A stretch of 64,000 nt of DNA from Paramicrobacterium fandaimingii (GCF_011751745.2 NZ_CP061170.1:3348001-3412000), one strand, 5' to 3'; shown: positions 1 through 8,617, counted from the first letter of the stretch. Made by a program: numbers and translations. Notes: a model not told the origin generated them from the letters alone.

Positions 1-626
1 GTGTCGTCTGCCGTGATCGCGAGAAAGTCGATGGTGCCCTCGTTGCGCAGCAGCAGCGCGTTCATGTTCACCATGTGATTGCGCGCGCGGCGCGAGGCGT
101 AGTCAGAGAGGATGCCGTCTGGCACGTCGATCAGCGAATCGAGCTGATCGGTGACCGTGCTGTCGAGCTGCTGGTGCAGGGCGCCGCCCAGCGTGTGCAG
201 GTCTTTGCCGTAGTCCTTCCAGTACTCGGGCTCTTCGGCATTTGAGTACGAGTTGCTCGCGCGCATCACGAGGCTGACGGCGAAGATGGTGAGCTCGGGC
301 CGCGACCGTTTGATCTCGCGCAGCACATCGAGCCGTGCAACGACGTCGCGCACCGAGTCGTGCGACGTTCGACTCGCGATCAGCCCTCCGTAGAGCAGCA
401 TGTCGATCGAGACGACAAGGTGCGTCGTGTTCGGGTCGCTCGCCCTCTCGCGCAGCCAGGCGGCGAGAGCATCCGTGTCGCCGGATTGCCGGTAGGCGGG
501 CAGCATTGCCGTGTCGGGCACGTCGAGGGCGACGCCGGCGACGTTGGCGACGTCCCCGGGCAGCAGCACGTTGACGGGGCGATCGTCGAGGGGCAGCAGG
601 GCGATTCGGCGGTCGGTGGAGTTCAT
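1..626 (-). CDS. DUF4127 family protein (3' part outside window)
   Basis: I translated the minus strand from the ATG at 624-626. The frame stays open for 208 codons to the window edge, so the C-terminal part is missing. The N-terminus reads ..IALLPLDDRPVN.., the hallmark opening of the DUF4127 family, whose full-length members are about 500 residues. It also has a LVVSIDMLLYGGLIASR stretch, which fits the same family. No enzymatic function is established for DUF4127. It lies 14 bp downstream of the GntR gene on the same strand, so the two are probably co-transcribed. It is likely connected with the amino-sugar/sialate-type importer on the other side of the shared promoter. The family call is from memory of the signature, without a search. 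Confidence 0.75.
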   Translation of the reverse strand, partial: MNSTDRRIALLPLDDRPVNVLLPGDVANVAGVALDVPDTAMLPAYRQSGDTDALAAWLRERASDPNTTHLVVSIDMLLYGGLIASRTSHDSVRDVVARLDVLREIKRSRPELTIFAVSLVMRASNSYSNAEEPEYWKDYGKDLHTLGGALHQQLDSTVTDQLDSLIDVPDGILSDYASRRARNHMVNMNALLLRNEGTIDFLAITADD

Positions 627-640
627 TGCATCCTGTCTGG

Positions 641-1363
641 TCAGGTGGAAAGTCGGTTGATCGAGAGGTCGTACGAGTAGCGGTCGCCCCGGTAGAGCGA
701 CTCGGCGTACTCGATGGCGCGGCCGCGCTGGTCGAACGCGGTGCGCTGCACGTTGAACGCGGGCGAGAACGGCGGAACCCGCAGCAGCTCTGCCGTCGCC
801 TCGTCGAGAACGACGGCGTGAATCGTCTGGTCGGCGCGCTCGGGGCGAATGCCGTAGCGGTCGCGCAGTTCGCGGTAAAGCGAGTCTTCGGTCATGCCGT
901 TGGCGAGGCCGGGGACGAGGGCTGCGGGAACATAGGAGTGCTCGAGACACATGGGGCGACCGTCAGCCGTGCGCACGCGCATGATGTGCACGACCTCCTC
1001 GGCGGGGCTGAGGCCGAGGGCGAACCCGATGCGCCCTCCGGCACCCTCGAGGGTGATCTGCGTCTCCGACGACCCCGGCGTGAGGTCACGCGCGAGCATG
1101 TCTTCAGAGAACGAGTGAAACTCGAAGGTCTTGCTGATGCGCGGCTCGCTCACAAAGGTGCCCGCACCCTGGATGCGGTAGACGAGGTGGTCCTTCTCGA
1201 GATCATCGAGTGCCTTGCGAACGGTGACGCGTGTGACGCCGAGCGCCTCTGCCAGGTCGCGCTCGGTTGGCAGGCGCTCGTCGGGCTGCAGACCAGCGGA
1301 AATGAGATCGACGAGGTACTCACGCACCTGTGTGTGCTTTGTCTGACGCGCTGTCCCCGACAC
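641..1363 (-). CDS. GntR family transcriptional regulator, HutC/UTRA subfamily
   Basis: This is a 240-residue protein with a winged helix-turn-helix at about residues 10-75 (LPTERDLAEALGVTRVTVRK) and a UTRA ligand-binding domain over about 95-235. That is the normal length and order for NagR/DasR/NanR-type repressors. Its gene is divergent from an ABC sugar importer plus nanE. Two TGGT-N4-ACCA dyads lie in the shared intergenic region, and the HutC subfamily is known to bind sites of that type. The expected role is a repressor of the divergent importer operon, relieved by a phosphorylated amino sugar. The ligand is inferred. DUF4127 follows closely on the same strand. Confidence 0.9.
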   Translation of the reverse strand: MSGTARQTKHTQVREYLVDLISAGLQPDERLPTERDLAEALGVTRVTVRKALDDLEKDHLVYRIQGAGTFVSEPRISKTFEFHSFSEDMLARDLTPGSSETQITLEGAGGRIGFALGLSPAEEVVHIMRVRTADGRPMCLEHSYVPAALVPGLANGMTEDSLYRELRDRYGIRPERADQTIHAVVLDEATAELLRVPPFSPAFNVQRTAFDQRGRAIEYAESLYRGDRYSYDLSINRLST

Positions 1364-1381
1364 ATCGGCTCCTTTGCAAAA

Positions 1382-1457
1382 TGGTTATGACCAATCTTGA
1401 CGTGCGAGGTACTTCTGTGTCAATATTCTCGACATCCGCTTTAATTGGTATATACCA
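1382..1457. promoter_or_regulatory. Divergent promoter with two GntR-type operators
   Basis: Two matching dyads occur here: TGGTTATGACCA at 1382-1393 and the perfect palindrome TGGTATATACCA at 1446-1457. Both fit the TGGT-N4-ACCA core bound by HutC/DasR/NagR-type GntR repressors. A sigma-70-like TTGACG at 1397-1402, with CAATAT about 18 bp further on (1421-1426), lies between them and points towards the importer operon. The first dyad is 18 bp upstream of the gntR start and would also cover the regulator's own promoter. Operator function is inferred. Confidence 0.7.
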
Positions 1458-1495
1458 GTTTACTCTCTGCCATAGCCAAAGATGGAAAGGGCACC

Positions 1496-2785
1496 ATGAA
1501 GAACAGCTTCTTCACAACCTCACGCTCGCGCCGATTGGGCGCCATAGCGATCGCCACGACAGCAGCGCTCGCGCTGGCCGGATGCTCGGGAGGCGGTGAA
1601 TCCGACGGCCCGACGACGCTCAAGTTCTCGTATCTCTGGTCTGGACCCGAGGCCAAGGTTCTCGAGACGATCATCGACGACTTCAACGCGAGTCAAGACG
1701 ACATCGTCGTCAAGGGAGTTTCGAGCCCCGACCAGCAGAAGCAGCTCACATCGATGTCGTCGTCAAACGGCTCGTTCGACATCTCAGACAACTTCGGTGA
1801 GAACGTCGGCTCGTGGGCGGCGAAGGGCGTTCTCGCTCCGCTCGACGAGTACATCGAGTCGGAGGGCATCGACCTCGACGACTTTGCGCCGGCCGCGCTC
1901 GACCAGATGGAGCACGACGGCCAGACCTACGCCCTGCCCATCGCGGTGCACAGTTTCCAGTTGCTCTACAACAAGACGCTCCTCGACGAGGCAGGCGTCG
2001 AGCCGCCCACAACGATGGACGAGCTCGCGGATGCTGTTGAGAAGCTCACCGTCACCGACGACGCGGGCAAGATCACCCAGATCGGCATCGGCGACGCAAA
2101 CACCACGACCACGCTCACCACAATGGGCTTCGCGTTTGGTGGATCGTGGAGCGACAAGAACGGCCCGACACCCACCGACGCCGGCAACATCGAGGCCGTC
2201 GACTGGTGGCAGAAGAACGTCGTCGACCTCGTCGGCGCCGACAATCTCGCCGACTTCAAGGCCGGCGAGGGCCAGTACCTCTCGGCAGAGGACTCGTTCT
2301 TCAGCGGCAAGGCCGCCATGATCATCGACGGTGAGTGGCGCTCAGCATCGGCTGGCGAGGTCGCGCCCGAGCTTGACTGGGGCGTCACCGCGATTCCGGC
2401 CGCAACACCTGAGCTCGAGAACGCAACGCAGGTCACCTCGAGCACGCTGTTCATCCCCACCAACTCCAAGCACAAGGATGAAGCCGCGCAGTTCCTCTCC
2501 TACCTGCTCTCCCCCGAGGTGATGGAGAAGTTCAGCCTCACACTCGGCAACTTGCCGGCCCGCACCTCGCTTCTCGACAGTGATGCGTACAGCGATCTGG
2601 AAAACTTCGAGGTCTGGGCCGACGCACTCACGAGCCCGAATGCCCAGTCTCTGGCGAGCGCGCCCTACAGCGCTGAATACGCCACAGATCTCGGCAATGC
2701 ATTTGATGACGTCGTGCGCGGCAACTCGAATGCCGAGAAGGCGCTGGAGTACGTCACGACGCGCACCGAGAACTACACGAAGTGA
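1496..2785 (+). CDS. ABC transporter sugar-binding lipoprotein (family 1 SBP)
   Basis: The 429-residue precursor has a basic N-terminus, a hydrophobic stretch and a lipobox ending ALAGC with the lipidated Cys at about residue 30, followed by a Gly/Ser/Glu linker. The rest fits the extracellular solute-binding family 1 (MalE-like) fold, with motifs such as FNASQDDIVV, YALPIAVHS and FFSGKAAMIIDG. The start at 1496 is chosen because ggaaagg sits just upstream and the signal peptide begins there; an in-frame start at 1445 would lie inside the operator. It is the first gene of an importer operon with two permeases and nanE, so an amino sugar or sialic acid is a plausible ligand. No ATPase gene is in this operon, so a shared MsiK-type ATPase is likely. 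Confidence 0.9.
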   Translation: MKNSFFTTSRSRRLGAIAIATTAALALAGCSGGGESDGPTTLKFSYLWSGPEAKVLETIIDDFNASQDDIVVKGVSSPDQQKQLTSMSSSNGSFDISDNFGENVGSWAAKGVLAPLDEYIESEGIDLDDFAPAALDQMEHDGQTYALPIAVHSFQLLYNKTLLDEAGVEPPTTMDELADAVEKLTVTDDAGKITQIGIGDANTTTTLTTMGFAFGGSWSDKNGPTPTDAGNIEAVDWWQKNVVDLVGADNLADFKAGEGQYLSAEDSFFSGKAAMIIDGEWRSASAGEVAPELDWGVTAIPAATPELENATQVTSSTLFIPTNSKHKDEAAQFLSYLLSPEVMEKFSLTLGNLPARTSLLDSDAYSDLENFEVWADALTSPNAQSLASAPYSAEYATDLGNAFDDVVRGNSNAEKALEYVTTRTENYTK

Positions 2786-2792
2786 CCCGCTG

Positions 2793-3758
2793 ATGTCGAT
2801 GCTCACGAGGCGACGCCCTGAGGCCCGCTCGACGCGAAGGACGGAGGGCTCGAAGCATCCGCGGCGCAATCGCCGGTCGTTCTGGATCGGCGTGGCGTTC
2901 GCGTCGCCGTTCATCGTCGGATTCCTGGGGCTCTTCGCCTACCCCATCCTCGCGTCGGGCTATTACAGCTTCACGGACTTCAACCTCTTCCAGTCCCCGG
3001 ACTGGGTCGGGCTCGACAACTACGAGCAGATGGCGAACGACGACGTGTTCTGGAAGTCACTCGCCAACACGCTCGTGCTCGCCGTCTTGGGTGTGCCCCT
3101 CACCATCGCCATCGCGCTGGGTGGGGCGCACCTGCTCAACACTCCCATCAAGGGGCAGCCGCTCTACCGAGCGGTCATCTACCTCCCCTCGATCATCCCC
3201 ATCGTCGTCGGTGGCTATCTCTGGCGGTGGCTGCTCAACACGCAGTACGGCTTCGTCAACTACTTCCTCTCGTGGTTCGGCATCACGGGTCCGAGCTGGC
3301 TGCAAGAGCCGGACTGGACGAAGCCCGCGATCGTGCTGGTCGTGCTCTGGACGGTCGGCGGCACCATGATCATCTACCTCGCCGCGCTCAAGGATGTTCC
3401 GCACGAACTCTACGAGGCGGCATCCATTGATGGCGCCGGCCCGTGGCGCCGATTTCTCAACGTCACGTGGCCGACGGTGTCGCCCGTCACTCTCTTTCAG
3501 GTGATCGTGTGCCTCATCGCCTACTTGCAGATCTTCACCGAGCCCTACGTGCTCGCGCAGGAGCGGCTCAACAACATCAGCTCCGGCCCCGACCAGTCGA
3601 TGCTGACGTATGCCATGTACCTCTACCAGAACGCGTTCGTGTACCTCAAGATGGGTTACGCCTCCGCCATGGCCTGGGTGCTGTTCATCGTCACGCTCAT
3701 CGTCACGCTTGTCGTGCTGGCCTCGTCGAAACGGTGGGTGCACTATGGCTCTAAATAG
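2793..3758 (+). CDS. ABC sugar transporter permease (MalF/UgpA type)
   Basis: The 321-residue protein has about six membrane segments, starting with FWIGVAFASPFIVGFLGLF after a basic cytoplasmic N-terminus. A typical EAA loop (EAASIDGAGPWRRFLNVTWP) near residue 215 contacts the ATPase in this family. The start at 2793 lies 7 bp after the stop of the binding-protein gene. A longer reading frame begins inside that gene and is rejected because of its low-complexity Arg/Ser-rich translation. The gene overlaps the next permease by 14 bp, which supports translational coupling. It forms a heterodimeric inner-membrane channel with the next gene product. Confidence 0.9.
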   Translation: MSMLTRRRPEARSTRRTEGSKHPRRNRRSFWIGVAFASPFIVGFLGLFAYPILASGYYSFTDFNLFQSPDWVGLDNYEQMANDDVFWKSLANTLVLAVLGVPLTIAIALGGAHLLNTPIKGQPLYRAVIYLPSIIPIVVGGYLWRWLLNTQYGFVNYFLSWFGITGPSWLQEPDWTKPAIVLVVLWTVGGTMIIYLAALKDVPHELYEAASIDGAGPWRRFLNVTWPTVSPVTLFQVIVCLIAYLQIFTEPYVLAQERLNNISSGPDQSMLTYAMYLYQNAFVYLKMGYASAMAWVLFIVTLIVTLVVLASSKRWVHYGSK

Positions 3759-4635
3759 CACGCAGATCATGACGGGTGCCGGCTCGCCGCGCGAGCTGCC
3801 GGTGGCCAAGCGCACGCCGAAGATGCTGCGCAGACTGCGCCAGCACGGCCTCATCATCGTGCTCGCCCTCGTGTTTCTCTTTCCCCTGCTCGTCATGGTC
3901 TCGACGGCGCTCAAGGCGCCGCAAGACGTCTTCAGCTCGCCGCCGAGCCTCATTCCCAGCGAGTGGACGTTCGACAACTTCACGAAGGCGTTCGAGCAGA
4001 TTCCGGTGTGGCGCTACCTCGGCAACACCATGCTCGTCGCGGGGCTCAGCGTTCTCGGCACGGTGCTGGCATGTCCGCTCGTCGCCTACGCGCTCTCGAA
4101 AGTGAAGTGGGCCGGGGCGAAGCCGCTGTTCATCATGGTGCTCGCCACGATGATGCTGCCCCCGCAGGTGACGCTCATTCCGCTGTTCCTCATCTGGAAC
4201 GGCCTCGGCGCCACGAACACGTATCTGCCGCTCGTCGTTCCGGCATTTCTCGGAACGCCGTTCTTCATCTTCCTCATTCGGCAGTTCCTCATGAATGTTC
4301 CAGACGACCTCCTCGAGGCGGCACGTCTCGACGGAGCATCCGAGCTGCGCACCTACGCCACAATCGTGCTGCCTATCGCCCGGCCGGCGATCGTCACCGC
4401 GGCGGTCTTCCAGTTCGTGTGGGCGTGGACCGACTTTCTCAACCCGCTCATCTACCTCAACGACGAATCGACGTACACCTTGTCTATCGGCCTCTACGCC
4501 TTCTTCGGCGAGAACGACGTCGCCTGGGGCCCGCTCATGGCTGCGTGCACCATGTTCACCCTCCCGGCGCTGATCATCTTCCTCATCGGCCAGAAGTTCT
4601 TCATCGGCGGCATCAGCGCAGGAGCCATCAAGTGA
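3745..4635 (+). CDS. ABC sugar transporter permease (MalG/UgpE type)
   Basis: This 296-residue membrane protein begins with a short polar region, then LIIVLALVFLFPLLVMVSTALK, and carries the second-permease EAA loop (EAARLDGASELRTYATIVLP). The family length is about 270-300 residues. The ATG at 3745 lies 14 bp inside the previous permease gene. The gene ends in a GTGA overlap with nanE at 4632-4635. Together with the gene at 2793 it makes the membrane pore of the importer. It belongs with the upstream lipoprotein, and the operon order is binding protein, two permeases, then the catabolic enzyme. Confidence 0.9.
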   Translation: MALNSTQIMTGAGSPRELPVAKRTPKMLRRLRQHGLIIVLALVFLFPLLVMVSTALKAPQDVFSSPPSLIPSEWTFDNFTKAFEQIPVWRYLGNTMLVAGLSVLGTVLACPLVAYALSKVKWAGAKPLFIMVLATMMLPPQVTLIPLFLIWNGLGATNTYLPLVVPAFLGTPFFIFLIRQFLMNVPDDLLEAARLDGASELRTYATIVLPIARPAIVTAAVFQFVWAWTDFLNPLIYLNDESTYTLSIGLYAFFGENDVAWGPLMAACTMFTLPALIIFLIGQKFFIGGISAGAIK

Positions 4636-5324
4636 CGGGCGGCGCCATCGCCCGACTGCAGCACGGTTTCATCGCCTCCGTGCAGGCAGACGACGGCAGT
4701 CCCCTGCGCGACAGCAACATGATCGCCGCCCTCGCCCACGCAACCGTGCTCGGTGGGGCCGACGGGTTGCGCATCAACAGCGCTGCCGACGTCCGAGCAG
4801 TCCGCGAGATCACGGACCTGCCGATCATCGGGCTGCACAAGGTGCATAACGGCATCCGTGACGTGATCACCCCTCTTGTCGAGCACGCGATCGAGCTCGC
4901 GAACGCCGGCGCCGACATCATCGCCCTCGACACCTCGCGCGAGCTGCGCGGCGGCGACCTGTCCATCATCGGTGCCGTCCGCGAGCTGACGGGGTTGCCC
5001 GTCATGGCCGACGTGTCGAACCTCGACGAAGGAGTCAGAGCATCGGATGCCGGTGCCGACGTCGTCGGCACCACGCTGTCGGGCTACACCCCGTACACCC
5101 GCGGCGATTCCGACGCCCCCGACTTCGCGCTCATCGAGCAGCTCGCCGCCCGCGGCATCCGTGTGATCGCGGAGGGCCGCCTGCGCACGCCAGCCGATGT
5201 CGTGCACGCGCTCGAACTCGGAGCCTATGCCGCGGTGGTGGGCCGCGCCCTCACCGACCCCCTCGTCACGTCCTCACGGTATGCGAAGGCGGTCGCCGCT
5301 AGCGGGGCTCACCAACATCGATGA
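4632..5324 (+). CDS. nanE: N-acetylmannosamine-6-phosphate 2-epimerase
   Basis: The protein is 230 residues, the usual size for NanE, which converts ManNAc-6-P to GlcNAc-6-P in sialic acid and ManNAc catabolism. The TIM-barrel signatures are visible: repeated AGADIIALD and DAGADVVGTTLSGYT strand ends, a Lys in GLHK, and the late AEGRLRTP segment carrying the conserved Glu. The GTG start at 4632 overlaps the upstream stop by four bases. Upstream in-frame sequence is a shadow of the permease gene. Its place at the end of the importer operon suggests the imported sugar feeds ManNAc-6-P. No nanA, nanK or nagA lies in the window, so the rest of the pathway must be elsewhere. The last 26 bp overlap the convergent oxidoreductase gene. 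Confidence 0.88.
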   Translation: MTGGAIARLQHGFIASVQADDGSPLRDSNMIAALAHATVLGGADGLRINSAADVRAVREITDLPIIGLHKVHNGIRDVITPLVEHAIELANAGADIIALDTSRELRGGDLSIIGAVRELTGLPVMADVSNLDEGVRASDAGADVVGTTLSGYTPYTRGDSDAPDFALIEQLAARGIRVIAEGRLRTPADVVHALELGAYAAVVGRALTDPLVTSSRYAKAVAASGAHQHR

Positions 5325-6270
5325 CGACTTTGCCGCGAACTCCGCCGCGCTCAAGCTGAGCGTGGGCTTCGGCGATCCTTTCCAACGGGAACACAGAATC
5401 GACGACCGGCTTCAGGCGTCCTGCATCAGCGGCCTGAGCGAGCGTCGTGAAGAGCACCCCATTGGGATGCCCGAGGAACAAACGGACCCGTCGGGAAGCA
5501 TGGATGGCAGAGACGGCGATGTACCCGAGGCTTCTCAGTGGACTGTCAATGTCGAAGGCGATCGTGATCATCCGACCCCCGCGAGCGAGGAGCCGACGAA
5601 AGTCTCGCAGCCTCGTCCCTCGGGTGTCGAACACGACGTCGAACTCACCCAGCTCGTCGGGCGGCGTGTGGTAGTCCACGATCTCATCTGCGCCGAGACT
5701 GCGCACGAAGTCGGCGGTCGCGAGGCTCGCTAACCCAGTGACGTGGGCGCCAAGCATTTTCGCAACCTGCACGGCGACGCTGCCGACTCCGCCAGCGGCC
5801 CCGCGGATGAGCACGCGCTCGCCCGAGGCGAGTGAGACGGTGTCTCGCAACGCCACCAGCGCGGTGTTTCCACCGGCGAGAAGCGACGACGCTTCGATCG
5901 GGGTGAGGTGCGCTGGCGCGTGTGAGAGCTGCGTCACGTCGACAGCCACGTACTCCGCGGCCGCGCCGGCATCACCTCGCTCGTCGACGGCGCCCCACAC
6001 CGCGTCGCCGATCTCGAACTCCGAAACGTCGGTGCCGAGCGCGACGATTTCGCCGGCGAGGTCGATTCCGATCTGTCGCGGGAATCGCCTCCCCGTGATG
6101 AGCTTCAGGCGCCCTTGACGCCCGATCACCTCACCGCCGTTGACCGTTGATGCGCGCACCCGCACGAGCAGCTGCCCCGAGCCCGGCGCGGGCCGAGGCG
6201 CCGTGGAGACGTGTAGAACTTCGGGTGGACCGTATCGGTCGTGCACGGCAACGCGCATGCTCTGGTTCAT
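5299..6270 (-). CDS. Zinc-independent quinone oxidoreductase / MDR-family NADPH dehydrogenase
   Basis: The 323-residue medium-chain dehydrogenase/reductase has an N-terminal GroES-like domain (YGPPEVLHVSTAPRPAPG) and a Rossmann domain with the NADPH-binding AAGGVGSVAVQVAK signature near residue 145. The cysteine ligands of zinc alcohol dehydrogenases are absent, which fits the quinone oxidoreductase group. The ATG at 6270 is preferred because AGAAGAGAG lies just upstream on the minus strand; the frame could begin at 6327. It is divergent from a TetR regulator that probably controls it, a common arrangement for electrophile or quinone detoxification genes. Its 3' end overlaps nanE by 26 bp in convergent orientation. 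Confidence 0.85.
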   Translation of the reverse strand: MNQSMRVAVHDRYGPPEVLHVSTAPRPAPGSGQLLVRVRASTVNGGEVIGRQGRLKLITGRRFPRQIGIDLAGEIVALGTDVSEFEIGDAVWGAVDERGDAGAAAEYVAVDVTQLSHAPAHLTPIEASSLLAGGNTALVALRDTVSLASGERVLIRGAAGGVGSVAVQVAKMLGAHVTGLASLATADFVRSLGADEIVDYHTPPDELGEFDVVFDTRGTRLRDFRRLLARGGRMITIAFDIDSPLRSLGYIAVSAIHASRRVRLFLGHPNGVLFTTLAQAADAGRLKPVVDSVFPLERIAEAHAQLERGGVRGKVVIDVGEPR

Positions 6271-6383
6271 CGGGAGCTCTCTTCTCATGTCGTTGTCGAT
6301 GCTAGATTGCAAAACGGGCATGACCACCTGCTTTTCGCAAAGTGGGATGAAGTCACCTGCCGATCTCTCAGAACAGGAGCCAC
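6271..6383. promoter_or_regulatory. Divergent promoter region, oxidoreductase / TetR
   Basis: The 113-bp intergenic region contains the imperfect inverted pair TTGCAAAAC (6307-6315) and CTTTTCGCAA (6331-6340). It sits midway between the divergent starts and could hold a TetR operator. The repeat is interrupted, so assignment to the TetR protein is only a suggestion from position. Confidence 0.4.
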
Positions 6384-6950
6384 ATGTCGCCGCGCACGGC
6401 CAGAAAGGATGCCGCGCAGAACAGAGTGCGGATCATCGACGCTGCGCGCGTCGCTTTTCGCGAATACGGCCCGGCCGCTCCGGTGACCACGATTGCGCGC
6501 ATCGCGGGCGTGGGTACGGCGACGCTCTACCGGCACTTTCCCTCTCGCGACGATCTGCTCACTGCGATGCTCGGCGACCAGGCGCGCCACCGCATCGCCG
6601 TGCTCGACGACGCGGTCGCGGATGCTGATCCCTGGCGCGGGTTCGTGACGGCACTCGAAACCGTGGTGCAGCTCGAGATCGAAAATCCCGGGTTATCCGA
6701 CGCGATCCGCGCTCAGAGCCACACGATCCCGGTGTACGAAGAGCTGCAACTGAAAGCCGTCCGAAACCTCACGACTCTTGTTGCGCGGCTGCGCAATGCC
6801 GGAATTGTGCGTCCTGAGTTCGAGGTCGCCGACGTGTTGCTAATCCTCGCGGCGCTGAACGGCATCACCAGCGCCGACCCGCGCCATGCGCTCTCTCGGA
6901 CGCGCACGTTCATCGACCACCTCGCGCACGGCATCAAACGGTCGACGTGA
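6384..6950 (+). CDS. TetR family transcriptional regulator
   Basis: The protein is 188 residues with an N-terminal helix-turn-helix at about residues 15-60 (VTTIARIAGVGTATLYRHFP, a textbook TetR recognition region). The C-terminal ligand-binding domain is unassigned. An AGGAG is present 5' of the ATG (gaacaggagccac). It is divergent from the MDR oxidoreductase at 5299-6270, which is its most probable target. The C-terminal part (DPRHALSRTRTFIDHLAHGI) resembles the C-terminal region of other actinobacterial TetR proteins paired with oxidoreductases. The inducer is unknown. Confidence 0.88.
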   Translation: MSPRTARKDAAQNRVRIIDAARVAFREYGPAAPVTTIARIAGVGTATLYRHFPSRDDLLTAMLGDQARHRIAVLDDAVADADPWRGFVTALETVVQLEIENPGLSDAIRAQSHTIPVYEELQLKAVRNLTTLVARLRNAGIVRPEFEVADVLLILAALNGITSADPRHALSRTRTFIDHLAHGIKRST

Positions 6951-7147
6951 CGTCTGACTGAGCGCGAAGCACCCACGACGCAGCGAAGCCGAGCACTTTC
7001 GTGAGCGTCTCGCCTCGTACCCGGCTCCAGTAGAGATTCGCTCAGTAAGATGGCTCGCGATGAGCGCGAACGAGGTTCGTGCGTTGCAACGTTGATGTGC
7101 ACAATCGAGAATCTAGGCGGCCGTGAAGGGCCGAGAACGGATGTCCC

Positions 7148-7804
7148 GTGCGAAGTGACATTGATGCCGTGGTCTTCGACTGCGATGGGGTCCTCGTCGA
7201 CAGCGAAGTCCTCTCGCTGAAGATCGGGCAGAAGGTCCTCGCCGACCTGGGCTGGGAGGCCGACCTCCCCACGCTCGTCGAGTCGTTCATGGGATGCTCC
7301 CACGAGCACTACATCGCAGAAGTCGAGAGAAACCTCGGGCGCACGCTCGCCGCCGACTGGGCCGACCCGTACGAGCCGTGGTACGAGAAGGCATTCGCCG
7401 AAGACCTTCGAGAAATCCGGGGAATCTCACACGCCCTCGATCGCATTGATCTCCCCACGGCGGTCGCGTCCAACAGCCGACACGAGCGAATCCGGTCGTC
7501 GCTGACAACCGTCGGGCTCTTCGACCGATTCGCCGGGCGCATCAGCAGCGCCGAAGACGTGCCGAACGGCAAGCCTGCACCCGACGTATACCTCAGGGCC
7601 GCCGAGACGCTCGGCGTGGCACCGGATCGCTGCATCGCCGTCGAAGACAGCCGGTTCGGCGTGCAAGCCGCACGCGCAGCGGGCATGACGGTCCTCGCGT
7701 ACGAGACCGACATGACGCCCGCAGGCTGGTTCGACAGACCAGACATCACGGTCTTCCGGTCGATGGCGGACCTCCCGCCCCTCGTCGACGAGCTATCCCG
7801 CTGA
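7148..7804 (+). CDS. HAD-superfamily hydrolase, beta-phosphoglucomutase-like
   Basis: The 218-residue protein shows all four HAD motifs: DCDGVLVD near the N-terminus with the two catalytic Asp, VASNSR (motif II), NGKPAPDVYL with the motif III Lys, and VEDSRFGVQAA (motif IV). A helical cap lies between motifs I and II, as in subfamily IA phosphatases and phosphomutases acting on sugar phosphates. The start is the GTG at 7148, because no in-frame ATG precedes motif I; the ribosome binding site is weak. It stands alone with no operon partner, so the substrate cannot be predicted. Sugar phosphatase is the most likely role. Confidence 0.88.
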   Translation: MRSDIDAVVFDCDGVLVDSEVLSLKIGQKVLADLGWEADLPTLVESFMGCSHEHYIAEVERNLGRTLAADWADPYEPWYEKAFAEDLREIRGISHALDRIDLPTAVASNSRHERIRSSLTTVGLFDRFAGRISSAEDVPNGKPAPDVYLRAAETLGVAPDRCIAVEDSRFGVQAARAAGMTVLAYETDMTPAGWFDRPDITVFRSMADLPPLVDELSR

Positions 7805-8053
7805 AGGGCGATTTCCAGCTTGCGACATTGCGCGCCGCCGGCTATTGAGCACCGCCCCGCTCGGATATCCCTAAGGGCTGACGCACTAGGCAAGCCCTAG
7901 CGACACCGGTGATACTCCAATGCCAACAATTAGATTGCTGCTGACGCCGCATCCACTCGAGCTCAGGGCACTTTCAGGCAAAGCACCGGGTGAATTGCAT
8001 TCAAGACGGTCTTTTGTCCAGCTAGCTCGGCGCAGTCCGCGTATAACCAGCTG

Positions 8054-8617
8054 TCAATCAAGAACGCCGCTTTCACGAGCGTCCTGACACACGGGCCCCG
8101 TAGTCTGGCCGCATATTCCCGCCAAGTCGTAATGCGGGTCAACTATGGACGCGTCGTCATACCCCATTGATGCAGGCCAGGTCTTCACTGCCGATACCCA
8201 TTCTTCGACAGACTCACATGTACTAGCCGACTCAATCAGGAGATCCTCTCCACCATCGTTCAATTCGAACGCATCTGCCGCGCCTTTGATCGAACTCTCG
8301 CACGAACTCAGCGTTGGACTTTCGACAGGGTCATCTTCCGCCCCACTCGAAACTGCCTGATTCGTCCACCAGTAGAGCCCCACTGACAATACGATTACAC
8401 ACGGGATAAAGAAGAACGAGGAGAACAAAAACCAAGGTCGCCTCTTTTTAGGCTCTTTCTTGGTCGACGCTGCAGCACTGGACCCTGCGCGTCCAGATGC
8501 TTTCGCGGTTTGAGAAAGCTGCGTGCTTCGACTTCGGGCGCTAGCTACTTGAGGCTTTGGAGCTGCCGTTCTAGCTCGGGCGGCCGGCCGCTCTGAATAA
8601 GGCCGTCCACTCATCAC
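8054..8617 (-). CDS. Hypothetical single-pass membrane protein
   Basis: I do not recognise the family. The 187-residue protein has an Ala/Arg/Ser-rich, positively charged N-terminal 60 residues ending in KKEPKKRRPW. One strong membrane segment (about residues 64-85, FLFSSFFFIPCVIVLSVGLYWW) follows, then an acidic extracytoplasmic domain of about 100 residues with five Cys that could form disulfides. By the positive-inside rule the basic tail is cytoplasmic. Its ATG overlaps the stop of the small gene at 8614-8808, so the two are probably coupled. Lower GC than flanking catabolic genes places it in the accessory stretch. Confidence 0.65.
   Translation of the reverse strand: MMSGRPYSERPAARARTAAPKPQVASARSRSTQLSQTAKASGRAGSSAAASTKKEPKKRRPWFLFSSFFFIPCVIVLSVGLYWWTNQAVSSGAEDDPVESPTLSSCESSIKGAADAFELNDGGEDLLIESASTCESVEEWVSAVKTWPASMGYDDASIVDPHYDLAGICGQTTGPVCQDARESGVLD

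Noticed and set aside
626..1390. Long plus-strand frame across the GntR gene
   Set aside because: It is the antisense shadow of the UTRA GntR gene, with His/Arg/Val-rich low-complexity translation and no domain.
7871..7900. Hairpin AGGGCT-N13-AGCCCT after the HAD gene
   Set aside because: Short stem, long loop and no T-run, so it does not stand as a terminator.
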